In this document: positions 9,549 through 18,047 of the stretch, in pieces | Layout of the letters: each line of letters opens with the position of its first letter | Numbering within the stretch: position 1 is the stretch's first letter | Origin: Idiomarina baltica OS145 | Lineage (GTDB): Bacteria > Pseudomonadota > Gammaproteobacteria > Enterobacterales > Alteromonadaceae | Assembly (NCBI RefSeq): GCF_000152885.1 | Contig: NZ_CH672403.1 | Coordinates: 241,067-305,066, forward strand | DNA: 64,000 bases | Direction of reading: 5' to 3' | Notes under the pieces: model-generated | Seen by the model: the letters and a program-made list of their open reading frames with translations, nothing else | Told to the model about the DNA's origin: nothing | Databases searched by the model: none | Made by a program: the position numbers and the translations under genes

Positions 9549-9574
9549 AAAAGGAGCCAACTGGCTCCTTTTTT
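9549..9574. terminator. Bidirectional rho-independent terminator
   Basis: AAAAGGAGCC-aact-GGCTCCTTTTTT is a perfect 10-bp stem with T-rich tails on both strands. It ends the pgsBCW operon and also the convergent gene that stops at 9576. Confidence 0.9.
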
Positions 9575-9575
9575 G

Positions 9576-10703
9576 TTACCAGAAATTAAACCGTGACCAT
9601 TGTTCGCTCAATTGCCCCTCTGCATCAGCAACATAATACTTATCGAACTGAGAGGCTGTGGCACAAGCATGATTCGGAAGGATGCGTAATTTATCGCCGA
9701 TCTGAACATCGCTGGGTATTTCGCTCGAGCCTGCACGCTGTTTAATGACCCCATGCTCTTGGCTAGTGCTCTCTACAATCCAGTCGGTAAGCGGTCGTCC
9801 GGCACCATCTAGCACCATACCGTAGCCATAATCGACCGCTTGCGATGCTGTACCGCGGTCGCGCGATAACGCCATCCAGCCCGCATCAATGAGGATCCAA
9901 CCTTTCTCCGGCTTCACCCCTATGACAGTGGTCACCACAGATAACGCGATATCATCTAGTGAGCACACATTGATATTCGCCATCACTAAATCAAAAAATG
10001 TATAAACACCGGCACGCACCTCCGTCACGCCCGTGAGATCTTGAGCAAAGTGTGCGGTAGGCGTAGAACCGATACTGACCATCGGACAGTCAATTCCTGC
10101 CAATTCAAGCCGCTCCTTCACATAAACCGCAGTGGCACGTTCGTTCTCAGCCGCCGCGACTTTGTCTGAACGTGTCATACAACCGTACGAGCCACCTGCA
10201 TGCAACAGAATACCCTTAAAAAGTTCGGCTTGCGCTAGGATTTTGCTGACATCCATCAGCGTAGGACTCTCAGCAGTTAATCCTGCACGGCTGCCATCGC
10301 AGTCAATTTCAATAAGCACAGGAATAACGATGTCATGCATACGACAAAACTCGACCACCTGAAGCGCCTGTGTCTCACTCTCTAAGATGATTTTTAAATC
10401 AACGCCTTGTTCGATCAACCGCTTAACGTGAGGCAGTTTGTTCTGCACAATCCCCACCGCATAAATTTGGTCAAGAAAGCCGTGTTCTGCAAAAAAGTCA
10501 GCTTCTTTTAGCGTCGATACGGTAATCGGTCCCGTGCCACCATTAAAGATAGCCTTAACCGCAGGCAGCGATTTGAGCGTTTTTACGTGGGGCCGTAAGG
10601 GCGTCTTTAATGCGCTAAGATGGCAGTTCAAACGCTTGATATTGGCATCAAACCGCGGACGATCAACACGTAAATAAGGCGTTTCAAGCGCATCCCATGT
10701 CAT
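9576..10703 (-). CDS. PLP enzyme of the D-threonine aldolase / D-serine dehydratase family
   Basis: This 375-residue fold-type III PLP enzyme has the lysine segment LRPHVKTLKS (37-46) and an alanine-racemase-like N-terminal barrel. Its C-terminal domain carries the histidine-cysteine zinc site in LPNHACAT, typical of DSD1-like D-serine dehydratases and D-threonine aldolases. Expected substrates are D-3-hydroxy amino acids; sequence alone does not decide between aldolase and dehydratase. Its ATG follows the stop codon of the LOG gene with no gap and its ribosome site (GAGGGGAG) lies inside that gene, so the two are co-translated. Confidence 0.8.
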   Translation of the reverse strand: MTWDALETPYLRVDRPRFDANIKRLNCHLSALKTPLRPHVKTLKSLPAVKAIFNGGTGPITVSTLKEADFFAEHGFLDQIYAVGIVQNKLPHVKRLIEQGVDLKIILESETQALQVVEFCRMHDIVIPVLIEIDCDGSRAGLTAESPTLMDVSKILAQAELFKGILLHAGGSYGCMTRSDKVAAAENERATAVYVKERLELAGIDCPMVSIGSTPTAHFAQDLTGVTEVRAGVYTFFDLVMANINVCSLDDIALSVVTTVIGVKPEKGWILIDAGWMALSRDRGTASQAVDYGYGMVLDGAGRPLTDWIVESTSQEHGVIKQRAGSSEIPSDVQIGDKLRILPNHACATASQFDKYYVADAEGQLSEQWSRFNFW

Positions 10704-11594
10704 TTATTTACTCCCCTCACTGAGTTCATAGCATCGGCAGATATGCGCCCACGCTTCTTCCGCCGTATTCACTAACGTAAACAACTTCACGTCATCGGGC
10801 GCTATTAAACCTTCTTCAATTAATAAGTCGAAATTAATTAACTTCGACCAAAAACCTTTGCCTATCAGTACAATAGGCACTGGATCGATTTTCTTTGTTT
10901 GAATTAAGGTGAGCGTCTCGAACAACTCATCTAAGGTGCCGTAGCCGCCCGGGAGCGCAACCAGAGCGCGTGCCCGCATCAAGAAATGCATTTTTCGAAT
11001 GGCAAAATAGTGAAATTGGAAGCAAAACTCGGGCGTGATGTAAGGGTTCGGATATTGCTCCTTGGGTAACACAATATTAAGACCGATACTCTCACCACCA
11101 GCCTCAGTCGCACCGCGATTAGCCGCCTCCATCACACCTGGACCACCGCCTGAAATTACCACAACCCGATGCTCAGGGTAATTCTGGCTGTGCTCAGTAA
11201 CTAAATGCGCAAATTTCTGCGACTCCGAGTAATAGCGGCTGTTCTTTAAATCCCGCTTTGCTTTAATCCAGTGTGCTTTAGTGGTCGCATCGTTGGGGGT
11301 TTTATCAAGCTCAGCTTGCGCAATATCGAGGTTATATTGCGCCTGTTCCGGTGATAAAAAACGCGCGCTACCAAACACGACTACCGTCGCATCAATCTGA
11401 TGCTTATCGAGCACGCGCTCAGGCTTTAGGTACTCTAATTGCAATCGAACATGGCGAAGATCGTCTTCCAGTAGAAAGTCGTTATCAGCAAATGCCAGTT
11501 TATAGCTGTCATTATTCTGCAGTCGCGCGATGGCTTCTTCCGACTGCTTAGCCGAAGCATGGTGTCGTTGATGCAGGGGGTGTTTGTCCGCCAT
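10704..11594 (-). CDS. LOG family nucleosidase (cytokinin riboside 5'-monophosphate phosphoribohydrolase-like)
   Basis: The 296-residue protein carries both LOG motifs: SGGGPGVMEAANRGA and the lysine-decarboxylase-like PGGYGTLDE. Enzymes of this family hydrolyse the N-glycosidic bond of nucleoside 5'-monophosphates. The N-terminal extension of about 80 residues, including DATVVVFGSARFLSP, resembles the longer proteobacterial TIGR00730 proteins rather than minimal LOG. The start has an AGGA site. It is the middle gene of a three-gene minus-strand cluster with the DUF1543 gene upstream and the PLP enzyme downstream. Confidence 0.83.
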   Translation of the reverse strand: MADKHPLHQRHHASAKQSEEAIARLQNNDSYKLAFADNDFLLEDDLRHVRLQLEYLKPERVLDKHQIDATVVVFGSARFLSPEQAQYNLDIAQAELDKTPNDATTKAHWIKAKRDLKNSRYYSESQKFAHLVTEHSQNYPEHRVVVISGGGPGVMEAANRGATEAGGESIGLNIVLPKEQYPNPYITPEFCFQFHYFAIRKMHFLMRARALVALPGGYGTLDELFETLTLIQTKKIDPVPIVLIGKGFWSKLINFDLLIEEGLIAPDDVKLFTLVNTAEEAWAHICRCYELSEGSK

Positions 11595-11603
11595 TCGAAA
11601 ATC

Positions 11604-12143
11604 CTACGGTAGAGGGTGGTAGCCCATCCAATCGGGCTTTAACGGCTGTCGCACGCCATCGTATTCAAGTTTAATGGCATAGCCATCGAGTAAATCAATC
11701 TTGAGGCAGTCATCGACTTCAAGCAAGTCGTCTTTATGCAGTTGTTCGGCCCCCGCAAGCCCTGTGGCAGAAACGTGCTCTCGCGCCCGTTGTTTAGCAT
11801 CCGCGGCTGACTTCGCCACCACTACAGTAAAATCATGGAATTCCGCCAAACGACCCGGGAAATAGCCACCAAAATTCACAAAGTATAAGGATACCCCCTG
11901 ATTGTCGGCGGGCTCTTTGGTGAGTGAAATGCGATAGCCATCGACATGATGTAAGGCAACGTAGCTATCCATATGGAGACCCTTCTGCGAACCGAACCAC
12001 TGCTGTCGTAATGCCGGAAAAGTGGCTTCAATCACTGGTGCGACGACAAACCGTACATCATGGAGCTCAATATGCGCACTCGGCGCGCTACCGCCGATAT
12101 AAATCATAAAAAGTTGGTTAACTTCAGTGCTCTCTGCAGACAC
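11604..12143 (-). CDS. DUF1543 family protein
   Basis: The 179-residue protein consists of two similar alpha/beta halves with FMIYIGGSAPSAHIELHDVRF near the start and a second half with YAIKLEYDGVRQPLKPDWMGY at the end, the DUF1543 pattern. No function is known for the family. The preferred start is a GTG at 12143 with a GAGG site 9 nt upstream; the next in-frame ATG lacks one. It leads the minus-strand cluster with the LOG nucleosidase 9 nt downstream. Confidence 0.7.
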   Translation of the reverse strand: MSAESTEVNQLFMIYIGGSAPSAHIELHDVRFVVAPVIEATFPALRQQWFGSQKGLHMDSYVALHHVDGYRISLTKEPADNQGVSLYFVNFGGYFPGRLAEFHDFTVVVAKSAADAKQRAREHVSATGLAGAEQLHKDDLLEVDDCLKIDLLDGYAIKLEYDGVRQPLKPDWMGYHPLP

Positions 12144-12396
12144 GTTGGAGTACCTCTTGTATTGTGTTTCTTAACCATCGACGCATCGGATCAGCATCCT
12201 CCGTTCATGCCAAATCTGCCACTTTTGGTCCACCAACCCTTTTAAATCGCCGGTTTCCAACTCTTGGCGTGGGAGATGTATAAATTCATTCGCTATTCAT
12301 TTTTTCGATGGGTCAAATAGATTTTTTCTTGTTATCGAATGATAGTACACACGCTACTATACGCGCATCAAAATTTACGCCTTTATTGGAGGCTTT

Positions 12397-13251
12397 ATGA
12401 CAACCGGTTTTATCAAGTCACTCTTCCTCACTGCCACTTTAGGTGCAGTATTGCTGTTTTGCCAAGCAGCGGTGGCGAGCAAAGGCAAGGTGCTCGTTTT
12501 ACTCTCCAGTGAAACACAATTGGAACTTGCTGATGGCAGCCAATATCCAACGGGATACTACCTGAACGAATTTGGTGTACCGGCTGATGCGCTTCAGCAA
12601 GCGGGCTACGAGCTCGTTTTGGTCACTCCAAAAGGTAACGCACCGCGGGTCGACCAACGTTCTGTCGATACACAATATTTCGGCGGCGATGAGCAAGAAA
12701 TGCAGCGCATTCAAAAAGTCATCGCTAACCTTGATGGTATTAACGATACCCACAAACTCGCCGACGTACTCAAAAGTGATTTGAGCCAATTTGATGGTCT
12801 ATTCATACCTGGCGGTCATGCACCTCTGATTGACTTGGTCGGTAATCCTGAAGTCGGTAAGCTACTGACTTATTTCCACAACCAACAAAAGCCTACCGCC
12901 GCAATTTGCCACGGCCCTATTGCGCTGCTGTCACCACAGCAAATGCCGACACAGTTTATTGACCAATTTGCGAAAGGTAGTCAATCACAAGCGCAAGATT
13001 GGATCTACGAGGGCTATAACATGACTATCTTCTCGACCCCAGAAGAACAAGTTTTCGAGCGCTCACTTAATGGCAAACAAATCCGTTATTACCCAGCCGC
13101 TGCGATGCAAGCCGCAGGCGCGAATCTCAAACAAGCCGAAGCGTGGCAGCCCAACGTCGTTATCGACCGCGAACTGATTACCGGTCAGAACCCTTTTTCC
13201 GACAAAGTTCTAGCAGAAGCATTAATTAAGCAACTAGAACAAGCGCAGTAA
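12397..13251 (+). CDS. Exported DJ-1/PfpI family protein
   Basis: This 284-residue protein is of the class I glutamine-amidotransferase-like superfamily with the nucleophile elbow AAICHGPIALL and the preceding glycine block FIPGGHAPLIDLV, as in HchA/Hsp31 and fungal-type DJ-1 proteins. Unlike most of these it has an N-terminal hydrophobic segment (about 10-26, ending AAVASKGK) that reads as a signal peptide, so a periplasmic location is likely. Family members act as glyoxalase III-type or chaperone proteins; the reaction here is unproven. The start has a GGAGG site, and the old yellow enzyme gene follows after 19 nt. Confidence 0.75.
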   Translation: MTTGFIKSLFLTATLGAVLLFCQAAVASKGKVLVLLSSETQLELADGSQYPTGYYLNEFGVPADALQQAGYELVLVTPKGNAPRVDQRSVDTQYFGGDEQEMQRIQKVIANLDGINDTHKLADVLKSDLSQFDGLFIPGGHAPLIDLVGNPEVGKLLTYFHNQQKPTAAICHGPIALLSPQQMPTQFIDQFAKGSQSQAQDWIYEGYNMTIFSTPEEQVFERSLNGKQIRYYPAAAMQAAGANLKQAEAWQPNVVIDRELITGQNPFSDKVLAEALIKQLEQAQ

Positions 13252-13270
13252 TCAACAAGGAGTACTTAGC

Positions 13271-14359
13271 GTGTCAGCTTTATTTCAACCATTTGAGTTA
13301 AAAGATGTTCGTTTGCGTAACCGTATTGCCGTACCTCCGATGTGCCAGTACATGGCAGAAGAAGGCGTGGTCAACGATTGGCACCTCAGTCACTACACCA
13401 GCTTAGCGCGCGGTGGTGCGGGCTTAGTTATTGTTGAGGCGACCGCAGTTTCTCCTGAAGGACGTATCACCCCGAACTGCACCGGGTTGTGGAATGACGA
13501 GCAGGCACAAGCGATGCAGCCGATTGTCGACAACATAAAAGCCGCCGGTGCGGTAGCGGGTATTCAAATTGGTCATGCGGGACGGAAGGCAAGTGCCAAC
13601 CGTCCATGGGACGGCGACGACCATATTGCTGAAGAGGACGTCCGAGGCTGGGAAACGCTCTCGCCCTCACCAATCGCTTTTGGTGCGAACCTGCCTCGCC
13701 AACCCAAAGAAATGACGTTAGAAGATATCAAGCGTGTGCAAAATGACTTTGTTGCTGCCGCAGAGCGTGCTCGCGACTTAGGGTTCGAGTGGTTAGAACT
13801 GCACTTTGCTCATGGGTACCTTGGTCAAAGCTTTTTCTCGCCACACGCTAACCAGCGTACTGACGAGTATGGCGGGTCATTTGAGAACCGCGCACGCTTC
13901 TTAGTCGAAACTGTCCGGGCGGTCAAAGCCGTATGGCCCGATAACTTCCCGCTAACTGCACGTTTTGGTGTTATCGAATTTGATGGCAATGACGAGGAGC
14001 AGTTGCAAGAGTCGATTGAGTTAACTGAGTTACTCAAAGCAGAAGGGTTGGATTTTTTAAACGTCAGTATCAGTTTCTCAACGCCGCACGCCAATATTCC
14101 ATGGGGACCGGGCTTTATGGCGCCGATTGCTGAACGCATCAGAAACGCCGCGGATATTCCCGTTGCATCGGCGTGGGGAATCGATTTACCACAGCTGGCA
14201 GAACACACCGTCGCACAAGGTCAGTTAGACTTGGTGATGGTTGGCCGTGCACATTTATCGAACCCACACTGGCCTTACGATACTGCTAAAGCATTGCGTG
14301 TTGAGAAGCCGTCTTGGGTATTACCCGCCCCTTATGCGCATTGGTTAGAACGGTATTAA
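13271..14359 (+). CDS. NADH:flavin oxidoreductase, old yellow enzyme family (YqjM/NamA-like)
   Basis: The 362-residue FMN TIM-barrel enzyme begins with LFQPFELKDVRLRNRIAVPP and has the YqjM-type cysteine in PPMCQYMAEEG. The active-site block LHFAHGYLGQSFFSPHAN and the C-terminal phosphate site MVGRAHLSNPHWP are present. It should reduce activated C=C bonds of enones or nitro compounds with NAD(P)H. It starts at a GTG with a GGAG site. Pairing with the DJ-1/PfpI protein suggests handling of reactive carbonyls, an inference from family roles. Confidence 0.87.
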   Translation: MSALFQPFELKDVRLRNRIAVPPMCQYMAEEGVVNDWHLSHYTSLARGGAGLVIVEATAVSPEGRITPNCTGLWNDEQAQAMQPIVDNIKAAGAVAGIQIGHAGRKASANRPWDGDDHIAEEDVRGWETLSPSPIAFGANLPRQPKEMTLEDIKRVQNDFVAAAERARDLGFEWLELHFAHGYLGQSFFSPHANQRTDEYGGSFENRARFLVETVRAVKAVWPDNFPLTARFGVIEFDGNDEEQLQESIELTELLKAEGLDFLNVSISFSTPHANIPWGPGFMAPIAERIRNAADIPVASAWGIDLPQLAEHTVAQGQLDLVMVGRAHLSNPHWPYDTAKALRVEKPSWVLPAPYAHWLERY

Positions 14360-14374
14360 GCTCACTTTCAAAGC

Positions 14375-14797
14375 TTAAACACCTTGTACAGTGAGCACCA
14401 GTTTTCGACTGCTGGCGCGGTCACGGTGCTCACACAAGTAGATACCCTGCCATGTGCCCATATTAAGACGCCCGTGTGTTAATGGTACAGTCACACTCGC
14501 GCCCAGAATACTCGACTTCAAGTGAGCTGGCATATCGTCAGGTCCCTCGTAGGTATGCTCATAGTAGGGCGCATTCTCAGGCACCATCTCGTTGAAATGG
14601 CGTTCAAAGTCACCCCGCACGGTCGCATCGGCATTTTCATTGATCGTCAATGAAGCCGAGGTATGTTGAATGAACACATGCACGAGGCCAGTCGATAATT
14701 GGCACTTTTCCGCTAATAACCGCTCTACGCGATCAGTGATTAAGTGAAAGCCTCGATTAAAGGCAGGCAGCGTTAACTCAAATTGTTGTACGTGCAT
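14375..14797 (-). CDS. yjbQ: YjbQ family protein
   Basis: The 140-residue protein matches the UPF0047/YjbQ family, with VFIQHTSASLTINENAD, ERHFNEMVPENAPYYEHTYE and MGTWQGIYLCEHRD carrying the conserved histidines and glutamates of the putative active site. Some members can replace ThiE in forming thiamine phosphate, but the true role is uncertain. The length is standard. The GNAT acetyltransferase gene lies 24 nt upstream on the same strand. Confidence 0.88.
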   Translation of the reverse strand: MHVQQFELTLPAFNRGFHLITDRVERLLAEKCQLSTGLVHVFIQHTSASLTINENADATVRGDFERHFNEMVPENAPYYEHTYEGPDDMPAHLKSSILGASVTVPLTHGRLNMGTWQGIYLCEHRDRASSRKLVLTVQGV

Positions 14798-14821
14798 AGA
14801 ACTCTCAAAAATAAGCGTGTA

Positions 14822-15271
14822 CTAGCGCATTAAACGCATAGGCACCATCTGTGGATCGCTATTGGTCTGCTCTACAAACCCTAAACTGCGATATAGATTC
14901 AATGCGCGATGATTTTCTGGCAATACGTTTAATGTAACATGCTCAACGTCAGGATGTTGCCAAGCGTAATCAAGTAACTCCTGCACGAATAGGCGCCCTA
15001 ACCCTTTACCTCGCTCCTGTGGGTTTACAATCAAACATGCAATGTGTCTTGCACCCTCGTGCTTTTCATAACATTGTGCAAAACCAACTAACTTATTGTC
15101 GTACCAAAATCCCAGAGACGGTCGTTCGTCACATTTTAAGCGCGCCCAAACATCATCTATGGGACTATTTGCATCAACATTTGGACCCAACCAAAAGAGA
15201 CGATCGTTCGAGGTTGTTGGCCACGAAAATATGTCATGAAATTGAGTAAGTGTAACGGGCTGAAGCATCAT
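14822..15271 (-). CDS. GNAT family N-acetyltransferase
   Basis: The 149-residue protein shows the GNAT core with the acetyl-CoA binding motif VNPQERGKGLGRLFVQELL (about 87-105) and the C-terminal strand block VLPENHRALNLYRSLGF. It should transfer an acetyl group to an amine; the acceptor is unknown. The start at 15271 has an AAAGGA site. It is divergent from the diguanylate cyclase and probably co-transcribed with yjbQ. Confidence 0.82.
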   Translation of the reverse strand: MMLQPVTLTQFHDIFSWPTTSNDRLFWLGPNVDANSPIDDVWARLKCDERPSLGFWYDNKLVGFAQCYEKHEGARHIACLIVNPQERGKGLGRLFVQELLDYAWQHPDVEHVTLNVLPENHRALNLYRSLGFVEQTNSDPQMVPMRLMR

Positions 15272-15438
15272 AAATTCCTTTTCGTTGTTTAGAAAAACTA
15301 TAAGGGAAAAATAAACAATGCCAATAAGCGCATCCTCAGACTGAACACATCATGAACTGAAATCGCCCATTTACGCGTTGAAAAGACCTCAATTTGCGCC
15401 GAGCAACCTTAAATATTATTAACACTAGGTTGAAATAA

Positions 15439-15466
15439 AATGTTACATTCAGCATGCTGTAACATT
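15439..15466. promoter_or_regulatory. Palindromic operator candidate upstream of the diguanylate cyclase
   Basis: Perfect 8-bp arms AATGTTAC and GTAACATT flank a 12-bp centre that itself contains the palindrome AGCATGCT. It lies 37 bp before the cyclase start codon, a position typical for a repressor site over the core promoter. The regulator is unknown. Confidence 0.45.
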
Positions 15467-15502
15467 ACACTACGCTTTTTTACATAGGGATCTGGCTACG
15501 AC

Positions 15503-16597
15503 ATGGAATTGTCAGCGTTCAGTGCGCTCTCACCTAAGCGCCCGCAGTTTTGGCAAGTTGCGAAACGGTGTTGCATTATCGCTGCATCAATCGATGTCGC
15601 GTTTTTCTTCATTTTTTTGATACTTAATTCGCCCATCCTTGCCTGGGTCAATTTACTCAGTATTGCAATGTATCTTACTGCATATTGGGCATTCGGTCAG
15701 CGCAAAAATATGCTAGCCATATCGCTTATTTGGTTAGAAGTGCTCTACCACTCGGCACTCGGTACGCTCATGATCGGATGGGACAGTGGCTTCCACTATT
15801 TTTTATTAATGTTTGTTCCCGCCATATTTGTCAGCATGAGCCTCAAGCCCGCAGTGTTAACGCTATTAGGGTTGTGGGTATATTATCTTAGCCTTGATTT
15901 ATTCAGTTGGTACTATCCTGCTATGCAGCCAATCAATGCTACCGCTGTCGTCGGGGTTCATATTTTTAATCTGACGGTAGTGTTTATAATGTTTGGTTAC
16001 TTAGCACTGTATTACCTAAATAAGGTCAATTTAACTCATGACCAACTCAGGTTCTACGCAACCACCGATCCATTAACCAAATTAAGAAATCGCCGACATA
16101 TGTCGGAGTTATTAAAACGAGCCTTACAGAATAAACACGCCGAACAACGCAACGTTTCTGTTTTGTTGCTCGACCTTGACCATTTTAAATCAGTCAATGA
16201 TACACATGGGCACGAAGTCGGCGATAAGGTACTTCGCATTACTGCTGATATTTTACGCGACACCGTACGCGATCATGACAAAGTTTCTCGTTGGGGGGGT
16301 GAGGAGTTTTTGGTGTTTTTACCACGAACAAACTTAAATCACGCCGCGCAAGTTGCTGAGCGCATTCGCAAAGCAATTGCAAAATATCCCTGGCACACAG
16401 TTATAAATGAGAACATTCAATTGACTACTAGCATCGGAGTGAGTGAACTCAAACCCGATGACTCGGTCAATACATTAGTAAAGCGTGCGGATGACGCGCT
16501 ATATCGCGGCAAGGAAGCTGGTAGAAATTGGGTCGAACTCGAATCGGAGGCTTCATGTCGCAAACCAAAAACAGCATCATCATCGCCATCGGACTGA
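15503..16597 (+). CDS. Membrane-bound diguanylate cyclase (GGDEF)
   Basis: The 364-residue protein has about six membrane segments in residues 20-185 and a C-terminal GGDEF domain with the active-site motif WGGEEFLVF. The upstream DLDHFKSVNDTHGH block is intact, and an allosteric I-site RxxD (RDHD) lies five residues before GGEEF, so product inhibition is expected. It should make cyclic di-GMP from two GTP. There is no recognised periplasmic sensor domain; the membrane part probably senses. Its last 43 nt overlap the start of the SIMPL gene, and a palindrome lies in front of it. Confidence 0.88.
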   Translation: MELSAFSALSPKRPQFWQVAKRCCIIAASIDVAFFFIFLILNSPILAWVNLLSIAMYLTAYWAFGQRKNMLAISLIWLEVLYHSALGTLMIGWDSGFHYFLLMFVPAIFVSMSLKPAVLTLLGLWVYYLSLDLFSWYYPAMQPINATAVVGVHIFNLTVVFIMFGYLALYYLNKVNLTHDQLRFYATTDPLTKLRNRRHMSELLKRALQNKHAEQRNVSVLLLDLDHFKSVNDTHGHEVGDKVLRITADILRDTVRDHDKVSRWGGEEFLVFLPRTNLNHAAQVAERIRKAIAKYPWHTVINENIQLTTSIGVSELKPDDSVNTLVKRADDALYRGKEAGRNWVELESEASCRKPKTASSSPSD

Positions 16598-17268
16598 TCG
16601 TCAGTTGTGGGGTACTTGGTACATTTTTTTCAAAAGGCTTAACCGACTTTCGATCAATGGATCGCAGTGTCACTGTGAAAGGGCTCTCTGAACGCGAGTA
16701 TGTTGCCGACACCGTCATTTGGCCGATTCAATTTACCGCTGCCAGCAATCAGCTTTCGGATATTTATCAAACTATTGAACAAGGCAAGCAGCAAGTCACC
16801 GAATTTCTAAAGGGTAAAGGGGTTAAAGCCGATGAGATTTCCGTCGCAGCTCCCTCGATCACCGATAAGTCGGCACAACGTTATGGCTCAGGTCAACCGG
16901 CTGAGTTTCGCTATACCGCCACCCAAACCATTACCGTGTATTCAACGCGCGTCGAAACAATACGCGACATGATGAGTTCGCTATCGGAATTAGGTAAACA
17001 AGGTATGGTGCTATCTACCGACGATTACCAAGCGCAACCCGAATACCTATTCACCCGATTAAACGATGTGAAACCCGAAATGATAGAAGAAGCCACTAAG
17101 AACGCACGCGAAGTGGCAGAGAAGTTCGCCGAAGATAGCAATAGCGAGCTCGGCAAGATAAAAGATGCCCGCCAAGGCCTATTCAGTATTCAAGAACGAG
17201 ATCGTCATAATCCACACCTTAAAAAAGTACGTGTCGTCTCAACGGTTGAATATTACCTATCCGACTAG
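16555..17268 (+). CDS. SIMPL domain (DUF541) periplasmic protein
   Basis: The 237-residue protein has an N-terminal membrane segment (IIIAIGLIVSCGVLGTFF) and a SIMPL/DUF541 domain beginning near RSVTVKGLSEREYVADT. The family holds periplasmic or outer-membrane-associated proteins such as Bp26 and YggE, with roles in stress resistance. I chose the ATG at 16555 because GGAGG lies 5 nt upstream; a longer frame to 16528 lacks a ribosome site. It overlaps the cyclase gene by 43 nt and, convergently, the next gene by 4 nt. Confidence 0.8.
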   Translation: MSQTKNSIIIAIGLIVSCGVLGTFFSKGLTDFRSMDRSVTVKGLSEREYVADTVIWPIQFTAASNQLSDIYQTIEQGKQQVTEFLKGKGVKADEISVAAPSITDKSAQRYGSGQPAEFRYTATQTITVYSTRVETIRDMMSSLSELGKQGMVLSTDDYQAQPEYLFTRLNDVKPEMIEEATKNAREVAEKFAEDSNSELGKIKDARQGLFSIQERDRHNPHLKKVRVVSTVEYYLSD

Positions 17269-17915
17269 TCAGCCGTTTCATCATTTTTAGGTCGAGGGCA
17301 TTGTCCCTCGACATTCACTTCAACATAATTCATATCGAAGCATCGCAGATAAGATTCAACAATAGTTAAGTTAGGTGGCCACGGCACTTCAATCGGATTA
17401 CCTTCAGCATCGCGTGGATCAAACCCCTCGGGGCGCGGAACGGCTTTTAGACGCGCTATTGCATCAACCAGTTTCGGTTTGTCCTTTTTAATAAATGCAA
17501 TGGTCGCATCCATATAGGGGTTCCACCCGCTACGGTCCTGCTCGTCCGGCTTATAACTCTGTCTAAATAAAGCAATCGCCGCCTCATTGTGACCCAACTC
17601 CGCATGCAGCTGAGCTTGATGTAAACGGAGCGTGTGCTTCATACCGTCCGATAAGTCAGTTCGTTGTTGTTGATACGCCTCAATCAGTTTAACCGCTTCT
17701 GGCTTACAACCAGGTGTATCGGCAACGGCGCGCCAGCCCCCTTCAAAGTCTTGGTCAAAACTCATAAAATCTAACTCAAGCAGCGCTGCCTTGTCTTCAA
17801 TGCATGTGGCTTGCGCCGCTTTCGCACCAATAGGTACCAACATAACACTAACCAATAAGAACTGAACGAAACGACTCATTACAAATAACCAAAGTTTATT
17901 TATTTTGTTTATCAT
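17265..17915 (-). CDS. Exported protein of unknown function, TPR-like
   Basis: The protein of about 216 residues has a long N-terminal region with a hydrophobic stretch ending PIGAKAAQATC, read as a signal peptide or anchor. A helical middle part with AQLHAELGHNEAAIALFRQ resembles a tetratricopeptide unit. I do not recognise a family. Cysteines at ATC, PGC, LRCF and GQC could form disulfides in the periplasm. The start is uncertain (ATG at 17915 with a weak AAAGAG site, or GTG 6 nt earlier). Its 3' end overlaps the SIMPL gene tail-to-tail by 4 nt. Confidence 0.6.
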   Translation of the reverse strand: MINKINKLWLFVMSRFVQFLLVSVMLVPIGAKAAQATCIEDKAALLELDFMSFDQDFEGGWRAVADTPGCKPEAVKLIEAYQQQRTDLSDGMKHTLRLHQAQLHAELGHNEAAIALFRQSYKPDEQDRSGWNPYMDATIAFIKKDKPKLVDAIARLKAVPRPEGFDPRDAEGNPIEVPWPPNLTIVESYLRCFDMNYVEVNVEGQCPRPKNDETAD

Positions 17916-18047
17916 TAGCACTCTTTCGACCCCATCTCAAGCGCCTCACATCGGCAGTTTATTGATTCACATCAACGCGTGATAAGGCATTTAGCAGTAA
18001 CCTGCGAGCATTTAGCTCCGCACGTAACTGGATCAGCACCTTAAACT

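Noticed and set aside
14360-14396. GCTCACT/AGTGAGC inverted repeat between two convergent genes
   Set aside because: The spacer is 23 nt, no T-run follows, and it extends into the yjbQ coding end; a terminator is not supported.
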